From: SKLM01 sp964450435
GTDB taxonomy: Bacteria > Chloroflexota > Anaerolineae > B4-G1
Reading direction: 5' to 3'
NCBI GenBank assembly: GCA_964450435.1
Contig: CAYVCX010000055.1
Span: forward strand, 1 to 21,737
DNA: 21,737 bases
A program made the position numbers and the translations under genes. Below the pieces are notes generated by a model that worked only from the letters and a program-made list of their open reading frames with translations, made no database searches and was not told the origin of the DNA. This document shows, piece by piece, positions 7,754 to 15,056 of the stretch. How positions within the stretch are numbered: the stretch's first letter is position 1; every line of letters begins with the position of its first letter.

Positions 7754-9202
7754 TCACTGGAGGTCAGGGAGGCGCACACGTACCCACCAAGCTCCAAGTC
7801 CTGACAACAACATGACGGCTTCCGACCACCAGAGTAAGGGCAAGTTCCGCGTGTTGCGGAAGACCGTACGGAACAGATAGATCCAGTTTGCTGGTGTGGC
7901 GATCATGGGGCTCAGTTGACCAAGATCCAGGTCATAGTTGTACGAGAGCCCAATGTGCAGGAAAGCATTACGCGTCGAAAGAAAGAACGCGCCATACACC
8001 GTCATGTACGAGATCGCCTGCCAGGCCGGGTGTTCGGTCCAGGTGCGAATTTTCTCCAGCCAGAACGCCAGGGGGATGCACCATAGCCCCAGGAAAGGCG
8101 TCAAATAGCGTCCGTCAGCAGTGAACCCGTGAAATGTGCGATGCTTGGCGAAGAGCCCCAGGTAGACGAGAAACAGCCCCAGGGTCAGAGCAGATTCACG
8201 GCGTGCTTGACGGAAATGGAAGATGGCCCCAGGAATCGATAGAAGCAGGATGGGTGACAGCAGGAAGAGGCCCTGGTTGTAGCAAGTCGGGTTGCACCAT
8301 CCGCCGCCTTCTCCCCAGATAAGGATGGCGCGCAGCCCTGCGCCTAGAGGGAAACTGAAGGTGTCTCCGAACCGCCCGGCCCACGGGTAGTTTACTGCAT
8401 AGCGGTAGGATAATGAGAAAGGCCCGCCGAAACTCACGGTATTGTAGAAGGCCAGAAACCCTGCCGGTAGAAGTCCTCCGCCGACGAATGCGGCCGCGTG
8501 GGAACAGATGCCTCCAGGCACAGATGATTTGACGGTGAGCAGGAGATATGCAGCAATGGCGATGACGAGGATGACATTTGAGTATTCGACCAGGACAGCG
8601 TAGCCCACGACAAACCCCAGTGGCAAGGATAGCGCCCAATGGAGCGCGGGGGCGCGCGACATTCGGACGACCAGGTAGGTCGATAGCATCACGAGAAGCG
8701 CCGAGGGAGCGTGCGAGAACAGGACGCTGCTGTACTTCCAATGGGTGGTACCGAGGCCGAACACAAGGACAGTAGTCAGTGCGCTGAATATGGAGACATC
8801 CAGTTCGCGCAGTAGCAGGTAGAGTAGCACGACCGTCGCTGCGCCAGCCCACACGGGAACCAGCATCACATAGGACAGACGTGGGTTGTGTGGATCGTGA
8901 CGAGAACCAACGTGGGCAGGGGGGGAGGGCGCCCACTTACCGACCGTGTAAAAAGCACTCGCGATCAGAGCTGTGCCTGGCGGGCGATCGCTGAAGAGCA
9001 TACCATCTCGGATGGCGATGTCATTGCCCTCGGCATACTGATCGAAGCTCTCGATGGTGAATCGCCCCTCCTCCGCCAGGGCGCGGGTCAATGCGTAATG
9101 GCTTCCGTCATTGCTGCACGTAATCCCCGACGCAGTAGCGAAGTAGAGTGACGAAAAGACAAAGAAAAGCGCTATAGCGATGAGCCGATCATTCCGGGTC
9201 AT
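7754..9202 (-). CDS. GT39/PMT-like membrane glycosyltransferase (482 aa)
   Basis: The start ATG 9202 overlaps the end of the upstream glycosyltransferase gene by 14 nt and has GGAG/GGA-type binding sequence before it; longer upstream extensions of the frame lie inside that gene and are not credible. The product is polytopic with about ten hydrophobic segments. The first extracytoplasmic loop carries N-D-G-S-H-Y-A-L-T-R (D32, the likely GT-C catalytic acid position), followed by S-D-R-P-P-G-T-A-L near residue 71. This resembles the K/R-P-P-G motif of GT39/ArnT-like enzymes. A second conserved-looking stretch is W-K-Y-S-S-V-L-F-S-H-A. These features fit a polyprenyl-phosphate-sugar dependent transferase acting outside the membrane, but the acceptor is unknown. 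Translational coupling to the upstream GT39 gene is likely. Confidence 0.72.
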   Translation of the reverse strand: MTRNDRLIAIALFFVFSSLYFATASGITCSNDGSHYALTRALAEEGRFTIESFDQYAEGNDIAIRDGMLFSDRPPGTALIASAFYTVGKWAPSPPAHVGSRHDPHNPRLSYVMLVPVWAGAATVVLLYLLLRELDVSIFSALTTVLVFGLGTTHWKYSSVLFSHAPSALLVMLSTYLVVRMSRAPALHWALSLPLGFVVGYAVLVEYSNVILVIAIAAYLLLTVKSSVPGGICSHAAAFVGGGLLPAGFLAFYNTVSFGGPFSLSYRYAVNYPWAGRFGDTFSFPLGAGLRAILIWGEGGGWCNPTCYNQGLFLLSPILLLSIPGAIFHFRQARRESALTLGLFLVYLGLFAKHRTFHGFTADGRYLTPFLGLWCIPLAFWLEKIRTWTEHPAWQAISYMTVYGAFFLSTRNAFLHIGLSYNYDLDLGQLSPMIATPANWIYLFRTVFRNTRNLPLLWWSEAVMLLSGLGAWWVRVRLPDLQ

Positions 9203-11234
9203 CGCTTCCGCTCCCCGCTGGCAGAACGAACATGTCCCCTGGCGACGGCCCCGAAGGTGTTGTGGCCTGTAGGCGCTCCATCTCCGGCCAGGTGTACAGC
9301 CCCACTGCGAACCCGGGCGTGTCTGGTCCGCTCCCTGAAAGCCCCAGGGTATAGCGCTCGACAACAATATCTCCGGGACGCCATACCTGCGTCGGGTAGT
9401 ACTCTCCACCGAGCTGGTCATCGTGCTGAGCAATCGGCTGAGTGGATCCGCACGGCCCATCACACAGGTAGACGAAAGCCGTATAGTTCGCCTGGGGCTT
9501 GGCTCGTGCCCTCCACGTGAGACGAATCCGCCACCCTTGCGCTACTGCCTCAATCTCGTAGTCAATGAGATCGATAGATCTGCCGAAACGGGCCAGGGGT
9601 GGTTGAGGTTCCGGTTTGATCGGCTCTACGTAGAAAGCAGCGTAGGCAGGATACGCTTGCTGCTCCAGGTCTCCGCGCGTAAGCGGCCCAGCGTGCACCT
9701 GGATACGAGCGGGATTGGGAAGCACCGACACGTGAGGCCAGAGATCCTCATACGGCCAGAGAATGAGCAGCACCTCATCTGTAGGCGACAGAGAGGGGGC
9801 GGTGCCGGCTGAGAACGTGGTCAAGGCTGTTTGCCCCTGCACCAGGAATGAGAGTCCTTCCCACGCTTGCCACACGCGTCCGTCCACGTACACGTGGCGC
9901 TGAGACCGGAGCTGTTGATTTGAAACCACTATGCCGCTGCCATCCCACCCGACACCCACGAACTGATTGATCTCCGCAGCCAACGTGGTGGCGGCGGGCT
10001 CAAAGGCATATGCTACCTCGGAGCTGTCGGCGAAGTGGACGAAATAGTCCCGTACGGTGGAGCCGAGGCTGAAGACAAGAACTGCACAGAGCAGCGTGGA
10101 GCCCCAGAGGCCTTGGACGTGGCGTTGCAGGGCCGCCCTGACGGCTTCTAATCCTGCTGCAGGCAGGGCTGCCAGAAGCGGCAGCACCCCGACAGCTCGC
10201 AGGAAGTGGGGTGCGTCCTCGGCCAGCCAGGTGGGCCCGAGCATCACTGCCACCCAGATCAATGTCAGTGCCGATGCTGCTTCCCGCTTTCGGGCCCGGG
10301 CCGCGGCGAGACCCGTGCCAAGGATCATCGCAGCCCCCATTAGCGGATCGAAAACCGGGCGCCCGGGCAGGTTGTGGCGCGGGATTGTGTCACCCCGAAT
10401 GAAGAACATCCCCAGCGTCCGGAGGAACTGGCGCCCCAAGGTGCCCAGGAGGTTGTCCTCGTTGATCAGGGGGTTTAACACCGAGACCTGGCCCGGCCGT
10501 CCCATCACCACGTCCCAGTGGTTGAGAGTGAAGGCGCCGAGTGGGACGAGCGCTGCAAGGGCGCCGATCCCGAAGTAAGCCGCTCCCGGCCACAATCGAT
10601 CCCCTTCTCCGGCCCACAGTCCGTAGAGAGCGAAGCCGAGCAAGACCAGGGGGGTGAATCTCGCTGCTGCGTAGGTGTAGAAAATGACCCCATACAGAAC
10701 GCCGGCCAACAGCCAAGTGCCGCGGCGGCACGAACGGAAAGCTCGGCCGCCCACCCACAGAAGAAGGGCGATTCCCAGGGGCAGCGTGATGGCCCGAAAT
10801 CCCACCCGGCTAAGGTGGACGTGCCAGTAGGTGGTGCCGATGATGGCCGCGCTCAGGAGGGCCGTACGTCGGTCGAACCAGGTGCATATCATGACGTACG
10901 TCGCGGGGACAGTGAGCGTACCACAGATGGCCGCTGCCAGCCGCAACGCGCCGGGTGTGCGGCCCAAGAGGCCGACCGTGGCAGCGATGAGGTAGATGAA
11001 CAGGGGTTCGCGGCCTCGATTGGCGGCGAAGTAGATCGGGTGCTCGCCGTCCAGGACTCGCAATGCGTCCAAACCGTTGAAGGCCTCGTCACGATAGAGG
11101 CCGGGGGGGACGTCACTCAGCGCGATGAGCCGCAGTGCCGCTGCCAGCAAGGTAAGACCAACCACCGGGGCCCAACTCCTCAGGGCTTCGCCCCAGCGGC
11201 TCGATACGAGCTTGCCGTCTGCTGGTTCTGTCAA
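9189..11234 (-). CDS. GT39-family glycosyltransferase with C-terminal beta-sandwich domain
   Basis: This 681-aa protein has TM1 at about 21-40 and then the motif G-L-Y-R-D-E-A-F-N-G. D49/E50 match the catalytic acidic pair of GT39/PMT_2-type enzymes, and R-E-P-L-F-I-Y follows shortly after, as is typical for the family. About ten membrane helices extend to around residue 400. The soluble remainder ends in a domain from about 555 with L-T-W-R-A-R-A, V-W-R-P-G-D-I-V and A-V-G-L-Y-T-W, the same module type repeated in the 1209-aa protein. The start codon is TTG, 9 nt after a consensus -10 box, so the mRNA would be essentially leaderless. A later in-frame GTG near residue 24 is an alternative but would trim TM1. 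The enzyme likely moves sugars from a lipid carrier onto an envelope glycan or protein. It is the first gene of the minus-strand envelope block. Confidence 0.83.
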   Translation of the reverse strand: MTEPADGKLVSSRWGEALRSWAPVVGLTLLAAALRLIALSDVPPGLYRDEAFNGLDALRVLDGEHPIYFAANRGREPLFIYLIAATVGLLGRTPGALRLAAAICGTLTVPATYVMICTWFDRRTALLSAAIIGTTYWHVHLSRVGFRAITLPLGIALLLWVGGRAFRSCRRGTWLLAGVLYGVIFYTYAAARFTPLVLLGFALYGLWAGEGDRLWPGAAYFGIGALAALVPLGAFTLNHWDVVMGRPGQVSVLNPLINEDNLLGTLGRQFLRTLGMFFIRGDTIPRHNLPGRPVFDPLMGAAMILGTGLAAARARKREAASALTLIWVAVMLGPTWLAEDAPHFLRAVGVLPLLAALPAAGLEAVRAALQRHVQGLWGSTLLCAVLVFSLGSTVRDYFVHFADSSEVAYAFEPAATTLAAEINQFVGVGWDGSGIVVSNQQLRSQRHVYVDGRVWQAWEGLSFLVQGQTALTTFSAGTAPSLSPTDEVLLILWPYEDLWPHVSVLPNPARIQVHAGPLTRGDLEQQAYPAYAAFYVEPIKPEPQPPLARFGRSIDLIDYEIEAVAQGWRIRLTWRARAKPQANYTAFVYLCDGPCGSTQPIAQHDDQLGGEYYPTQVWRPGDIVVERYTLGLSGSGPDTPGFAVGLYTWPEMERLQATTPSGPSPGDMFVLPAGSGSDDPE

Positions 11235-11243
11235 GGCGCGGTG

Positions 11244-11271
11244 ATTATAGCACGCCGACGACCGGTGTCAA
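11244..11271 (-). promoter_or_regulatory. Consensus sigma70 promoter for the GT39 gene
   Basis: On the minus strand an exact TTGACA (11266-11271) is followed after 16 nt by an exact TATAAT (11244-11249). The predicted transcription start near 11237 falls 1-3 nt before the TTG start codon. Both hexamers are perfect, which makes this the best promoter in the window. Confidence 0.75.
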
Positions 11272-11576
11272 TAGACAGACTTTGAGGGTCACTTCGCGTC
11301 CCGGCGAGTCTCTCGAACCACCGGGTGGATTGGCCGGATTCTGGTCTCCTGGCGACGCACTGAGGAGTTGCCAGACGCAGTAGAGCGTTATCTCGCCAAC
11401 GGCGAAGACCGACGCATTGTGCCTGAACAGACCATCGGGCTTCGGCTCCGAATGCGACCACTTGGCCTCACCGTCTCGGCGCTCGCCGCCTCACAGGAGG
11501 ACATGGAAGTCACGCTCGGTGCGGGCTTCATCGACTGAACCAGCAGCGGCTCCTGCCGCGCAGCTTGGTTACCTGA

Positions 11577-11605
11577 TTGACTCCAAGCCCACTGCATGGT
11601 AGACT
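11577..11605 (+). promoter_or_regulatory. Possible promoter for the DUF1295 gene
   Basis: TTGACT (11577-11582) and TAGACT (11600-11605) are 17 nt apart. The resulting leader would be about 185 nt and would include the hairpin at 11718-11737. The -10 match is only moderate. Confidence 0.3.
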
Positions 11606-11717
11606 GCGCTCGAGCTAATCCTCCGTCTTGGCATAGGGCTGTGGCACGGTCGACAGGGAGCTTGTGATCTCTCCACTTGTCAGGTCTCACAATTCGCTCA
11701 CACCGTCAACCCGCTTC

Positions 11718-11737
11718 GAGGCGCCCGTTGGCGCCTC
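11718..11737 (+). promoter_or_regulatory. Perfect 8-bp hairpin with tetraloop in the leader
   Basis: GAGGCGCC and GGCGCCTC form a perfect 8-bp stem around the loop CGTT. It ends 59 nt before the GTG start of the DUF1295 gene. No T-run follows, so it could be a leader stability or regulatory element, or a weak terminator. Confidence 0.4.
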
Positions 11738-11796
11738 TGAGATTGCATCGGACTGATTGCCCTATCTGTCTGTCCGGGCAGGAAGGAGAGAACATC

Positions 11797-12687
11797 GTGA
11801 AGAAAGAAGACCTCCGGGCACTCATTAGCCTTCCCGTCGTCATCCTGGTGGCGCTGGGGATCGGTTGGGCCGCCAGCAAGGGCGGCGCTTCCCTCCGAGG
11901 GATCCCCATCTTTGCCCTGTCAGTTGGTCTGATCTTCGTGATTCAGTGGCTGGGCTTTATCGGAGCCTACCTACTGCAGACCGAGAAATTCTACGACCTC
12001 ACTGGTAGCCTCACCTACATCTCGGTGATGACGATAGCCGTGCTGCTCAGCCCCACTGCTGATGACCGCTCAGTGCTCCTGCTGGTTCTGGTGATCGTCT
12101 GGGCGGCTCGCCTGGGCACCTTCCTGTTCAACCGCGTGCAGAGGGCCGGCAAGGATACCCGATTCGATGACATCAAGCCCTCCTTCTTTCGATTCCTCAG
12201 TACCTGGACCTTGCAAGGGCTCTGGGTGACCTTCACAGCGGCGGCCGCGCTGGCTGCGATGACGACGACCAACCGGAGAGAATTGGGCTGGTTCGCGTTG
12301 ATCGGCTTCGCGATCTGGGCCTTCGGGTTCGCCGTCGAAGCCCTGGCCGACGCACAGAAGGCCGCCTTCCGTGCGGATCCGAAGAACCAGGGGCAGTTCA
12401 TCGACACCGGTCTGTGGGCGTGGTCGCGCCATCCGAATTACTTCGGTGAGATCGTACTGTGGATCGGCGTAGCGATCATCGCACTGCCTGTCCTCCGGGG
12501 CTGGCAGTGGGTGACCCTGATCTCACCGGTCTTCGTGGCGCTGCTGATCACCCGCATCAGCGGGGTTCCTATCCTGGAGAAGAGGGCCGACGAGAAATGG
12601 GGCGGGCAGCAGGATTACGAGACCTACAAACAACGTACCCCGACGCTGATCCCGAGGCCACCGGCGAGCACTTCCAGGAGGAATTAG
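11797..12687 (+). CDS. DUF1295 family (steroid 5-alpha-reductase-like) membrane protein
   Basis: The GTG start at 11797 follows GGAAGGAG by 8 nt, which decides against the longer frame from 11677. The 296-aa product has about seven hydrophobic segments and carries the hallmarks of the DUF1295 family. These are a central W-T-L-Q-G-L-W-V segment, then W-S-R-H-P-N-Y-F-G-E at residues 209-218, and the C-terminal block with R-I-S-G-V-P-x-L-E followed by a Y-x-x-Y-K-Q-R-T-P-T-L-I-P-R-P end. The H-P-N-Y-F-G-E motif is shared with steroid 5-alpha-reductases and isoprenylcysteine methyltransferases. Bacterial members are of unsettled function, probably acting on a lipid-like substrate. It stands alone between convergent or divergent neighbours. 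Confidence 0.9.
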   Translation: MKKEDLRALISLPVVILVALGIGWAASKGGASLRGIPIFALSVGLIFVIQWLGFIGAYLLQTEKFYDLTGSLTYISVMTIAVLLSPTADDRSVLLLVLVIVWAARLGTFLFNRVQRAGKDTRFDDIKPSFFRFLSTWTLQGLWVTFTAAAALAAMTTTNRRELGWFALIGFAIWAFGFAVEALADAQKAAFRADPKNQGQFIDTGLWAWSRHPNYFGEIVLWIGVAIIALPVLRGWQWVTLISPVFVALLITRISGVPILEKRADEKWGGQQDYETYKQRTPTLIPRPPASTSRRN

Positions 12688-12698
12688 CGTCAGATCCT

Positions 12699-12722
12699 TC
12701 TGGCGCAGGCGAACCCGCCAGA
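12699..12722 (+). terminator. Hairpin after the DUF1295 gene
   Basis: TCTGGCG (12699-12705) pairs perfectly with CGCCAGA (12716-12722) across a 10-nt loop, beginning 12 nt after the stop codon. No T-run follows, so it is terminator-like by position only. Confidence 0.3.
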
Positions 12723-12926
12723 CAGGCCATCCAGAGGCTTGTGCACTGCAAGCTGTCTCAATCTCACCCTCTTGGGACAGACCCTCGTATACCATCCGCC
12801 CGAGTCAAGAGGCCCGCGGGACAGCCTGTGATTTCCCGTGCGAGCATCGACCGAAACGGCAGCATCTCTGTCGAGAACAGGCACGAGCGCAGCGATGCAG
12901 GTGGGGTTTGCGTGGTCTATATGCTT

Positions 12927-12960
12927 GCCGACTCCCACCTGTCGGCTGCTCTGTGAGAGC
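12927..12960 (-). terminator. Two tandem hairpins at the 3' end of the LapA gene
   Basis: GCTCT/AGAGC around a 3-nt loop (12948-12960) and GCCGAC/GTCGGC around an 8-nt loop (12927-12946) lie 21-55 nt past the stop of the minus-strand LapA gene, between convergent genes. They probably protect or end both transcripts. T-tracts are lacking. Confidence 0.35.
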
Positions 12961-12981
12961 AATCGTGCCCGTTTTGCCGTC

Positions 12982-13230
12982 TCATCTTGTTGTTTCAGAT
13001 CCGCCTGCTCCCGGTCTCCTCTGTGCCCCCCGGACTGAATGGCGCAGGAAGCCGGCTACGCTTCCGCCGCTGGCCATCCCGAGCAGGTAGGCACCTATCA
13101 CCACCACGAACAGAGGCAGCGTGGTGCTCCATCTGACGAAAGAGACCGTAACAGTCTGCGCGTTCTGAAGGCTGAAGACAATAACCACAGCTGCAAGCAC
13201 AACCAAGAGCAGGATATACAGGAATCTCAT
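12982..13230 (-). CDS. LapA-domain (DUF1049) small membrane protein
   Basis: This 82-aa protein starts at ATG 13230 with GAGGAGGG four bases upstream, which rules out the longer frames. It contains a first membrane helix (about 3-22), the family motif F-S-L-Q-N-A-Q-T-V-T-V-S-F (about 20-32), then W-x-x-x-L-P-L and a second helix with G-x-x-L-G-M near 45-55, ending in a short basic tail. LapA (YciS-like) proteins are inner-membrane proteins tied to lipopolysaccharide assembly in proteobacteria. In this probable Chloroflexota context the role is unknown, since no LPS genes are evident. It has its own promoter. Confidence 0.8.
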   Translation of the reverse strand: MRFLYILLLVVLAAVVIVFSLQNAQTVTVSFVRWSTTLPLFVVVIGAYLLGMASGGSVAGFLRHSVRGAQRRPGAGGSETTR

Positions 13231-13330
13231 GATCCCTCCTCGCGTGGGCCACAGAAGCAGGCCTTCCCGCTTCTGACAACGGACGCTGCGCCGACCTCCT
13301 TCCCATCGGCGCGAAGTTGTGTGCAACTGT

Positions 13331-13360
13331 ATGATACAGCAGGTCCTGCATTTCTGTCAA
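13331..13360 (-). promoter_or_regulatory. Promoter for the LapA-domain gene
   Basis: On the minus strand a perfect TTGACA (13355-13360) is followed after 18 nt by TATCAT (13331-13336). Transcription would begin near 13324, giving a leader of about 95 nt. Confidence 0.55.
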
Positions 13361-13378
13361 CTGACTGTTGTTAGAGTG

Positions 13379-14070
13379 TTGAAGAGCGCCGATCGTGAGT
13401 GTGATTGGACGCGGTCTGGCGATGCTGAAGCGGAGAAATGACACGAGGAGAATGCCTTTCAGGAGCATCGGCACCGGGTCGTTTTTCGGCGGCTCCCTCC
13501 AACCATACAGTGCTCGACGATCACACTCTGGGAAACGTAGAGACAGTGGTGGGTGGGGAGAAGTTCGGGGGGGACCGGCTTCAACTGGGCAGTGCGAAGA
13601 GAGGCCATCCGCCGGGCAGGTCTTCACCGATCTTCAAGACGCCGCTGTTGGCCTGCCTCAATGGCCTATCAGAGATCCAGGCGGCAACAAACCGGACGAC
13701 AGTCTTCGGTGGTTTCTGACGTTGGCGGTGAATGAGACGGCACCGGATCATTCGAGATTCACTGGGCTCAGAGGAAGGATCGAAAAGTCGAGGGCGGACG
13801 GTGGCTGGTGGAGCTGCCGACGGGAGTGATTCTCAAGCGATGGGCAAGAGCGATGGCGTGGACCCACGTCGGGCGAGACCTGCACCAGAGCATCGCGGGG
13901 GAGCGAAGGGCGCGGCGCATGGCACAAGCTGGGCTCCGCGCCCTGTCGGAATCATCTCCGGTTTGCTGAGGTGGCACGCCAGGCAGCCATGCCCCCGATC
14001 CCAATGAGCGAGGACGGACCGTCCCCGGTCGCCGTTGCCCCGTCTGTCTGGGTCCAGCCGTCGTCCGGGA
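13379..14070. other. Gene-poor, apparently decayed region
   Basis: Apart from the transposase fragment, this region contains only low-quality open frames on both strands. A stop-bounded + frame at 13736-13969 (77 codons, with G-R-W-L-V-E-L-P and an Arg-rich helix) overlaps the fragment in a third frame and could be further insertion-sequence debris. No intact gene, tRNA or array is seen. It separates the LapA gene from the 3' end of the hydrogenase operon. Confidence 0.5.
13624..13829 (+). pseudogene. Decayed IS5/IS1182-like transposase fragment
   Basis: Two adjoining segments in different frames read like consecutive parts of a DUF772-type transposase N-terminus. In the frame of 13624 there is F-K-T-P-L-L-A-C-L-N-G-L-S-E-I-Q, resembling the usual F-K-x-L-L-L-x-x-L-Y-x-L-S-D segment. 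In the next frame, from 13695, there is D-D-S-L-R-W-F-L, then a PDHS element and a further R, resembling the S-L-R-W-F-L-G-L ... V-P-D-H-S-T-F-S-R-x-R segment. A frameshift near 13685-13695 and stops in both frames show decay. No catalytic D-D-E region, start codon or terminal inverted repeats were found. The identification rests on motif memory only. Confidence 0.45.
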
Positions 14071-15048
14071 CTATTCCTCCTCCAGGTCCAGGAATGTCCT
14101 GGCTCCCGCCAGGGCCTTCAGCAGATCGCGCCGTCTTAGTGCCCGCTTGCTGTCGATCTCGACCATGCCGGCCCTGTCATCCGCCATCTTGGTCAGCGCC
14201 TCGATCCACGTTCCGCTTCGTACCGGGTGATGTCGGATGCGCCAGCGTTCGACCCAGATGGGTAACGCGTCACGATTGCTGATCCGGCTATGTGTAACTG
14301 TCTTGGTCACCCCATGGGACTCGACCGTTATCTCGTCCTCTTCGTATTCCGCTTTGATGGGGCAGACCTGCATGCATGCACCACACTTGATGCAGTAGTA
14401 GTCAGCCAGCGATAGATCACCGGTGTCCTCATCGATGTGCAGGGCCCGAGTGGGACAGATATCGGCACAGGCCAGGCATCCCTCTACGCACCGTTCGCGA
14501 TGCAGCTCTACCTTTCCCTGCCACGGTTGTACAACCTCGAAGGCGCCCTTGCTGGCGACCTCGCACTGGCGGCAGCGGATGCAGTGTTCGTCGTCGACGA
14601 CCAGCGTTTCCGCTTGCTCATCGAAGCTGATCACGTCCGTGGGACAGTTGTCGATCACGAAGTCCTTCCTGGCCCAGTCAAACCTTTCCTCGTGGAAGGT
14701 CGTGGACTGGATCAGCTCGGGAAAGGCCTCGTGAACCAGAACGGGGTTCTCCGGCTCTCCGTTGATGCTCAGCGTGATGGCATTCGTGGGGCACATCACC
14801 TCGCAAATGCCGCAGAGCACGCAGGCCTCCGCATCGATGTCCACCGCGGGCCGCCTCGACAGGCGGCCGTCCTCAATCTCGCCTGCCACGTGGTCCACGG
14901 CGTCCTTTGGGCAGGTCAATGGTCCCAGTTGACAACCTACACACCGCTCCAGGTCCCACTTCATCACGTAGTGGCGCGTCACCATAGCGCGCTCGAGGCC
15001 GATCTCGTGCTGGCTCGTGTGCTTCTTCATTATCCCTCGTCTAGCCAT
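14071..15048 (-). CDS. Polyferredoxin (MvhB-like) of the hydrogenase operon
   Basis: This 325-aa iron-sulfur protein starts at ATG 15048, 8 nt after the MvhA stop, with GGAGAGGG between them. A second ATG seven codons later also has a fair binding site. Cys-rich segments occur in order: C-V-G-C-x(6)-C-P-K (about 36-46), C-V-L-C-G-I-C-x-x-M-C-P, an isolated N-C-P, C-I-R-C-R-Q-C without its fourth Cys, C-V-x-G-C-L-A-C-x-x-x-C-P, and C-I-K-C-G-A-C-x-x-x-C-P. These suggest about five 4Fe-4S clusters, some with unusual spacing. The C-terminal 90 residues are cluster-free, basic and probably helical. As with MvhB of methanogens it likely serves as an electron wire or store for the complex. It is the last gene of the operon. 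Confidence 0.78.
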   Translation of the reverse strand: MARRGIMKKHTSQHEIGLERAMVTRHYVMKWDLERCVGCQLGPLTCPKDAVDHVAGEIEDGRLSRRPAVDIDAEACVLCGICEVMCPTNAITLSINGEPENPVLVHEAFPELIQSTTFHEERFDWARKDFVIDNCPTDVISFDEQAETLVVDDEHCIRCRQCEVASKGAFEVVQPWQGKVELHRERCVEGCLACADICPTRALHIDEDTGDLSLADYYCIKCGACMQVCPIKAEYEEDEITVESHGVTKTVTHSRISNRDALPIWVERWRIRHHPVRSGTWIEALTKMADDRAGMVEIDSKRALRRRDLLKALAGARTFLDLEEE

Positions 15049-15056
15049 ACCCTCTC

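Larger units (their letters stand above)
11280..11796. other. Gene-poor stretch upstream of the DUF1295 gene
   Basis: No convincing gene lies here. One stop-free + frame runs from 11276 to the TGA at 11536-11538 (87 codons) with amino-acid-like composition but no good start codon, no ribosome binding site and no family that I recognise. It may be a decayed gene or chance in GC-rich DNA. The downstream half holds a possible promoter (11577) and a hairpin (11718). Confidence 0.4.

Noticed and set aside
11276..11538. Stop-free + frame of 87 codons as a gene or pseudogene
   Set aside because: No start codon with a ribosome binding site and no recognisable motif; such lengths occur by chance at this GC content.
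12459..12956. 165-aa + frame overlapping the end of the DUF1295 gene
   Set aside because: It overlaps a well-supported gene in another frame and has no ribosome binding site or motifs.
12995..13627. 210-aa minus frame overlapping the LapA gene
   Set aside because: The LapA frame has a strong ribosome binding site and family motif. A short stretch of the longer frame (around 13380-13520) looks slightly transposase-like but on the strand opposite to the better fragment.
14005..14070. Terminator for the hydrogenase operon
   Set aside because: Only a weak long-range TCCCGG/CCGGGGA pairing without a U-tract was found; not reliable enough to list.
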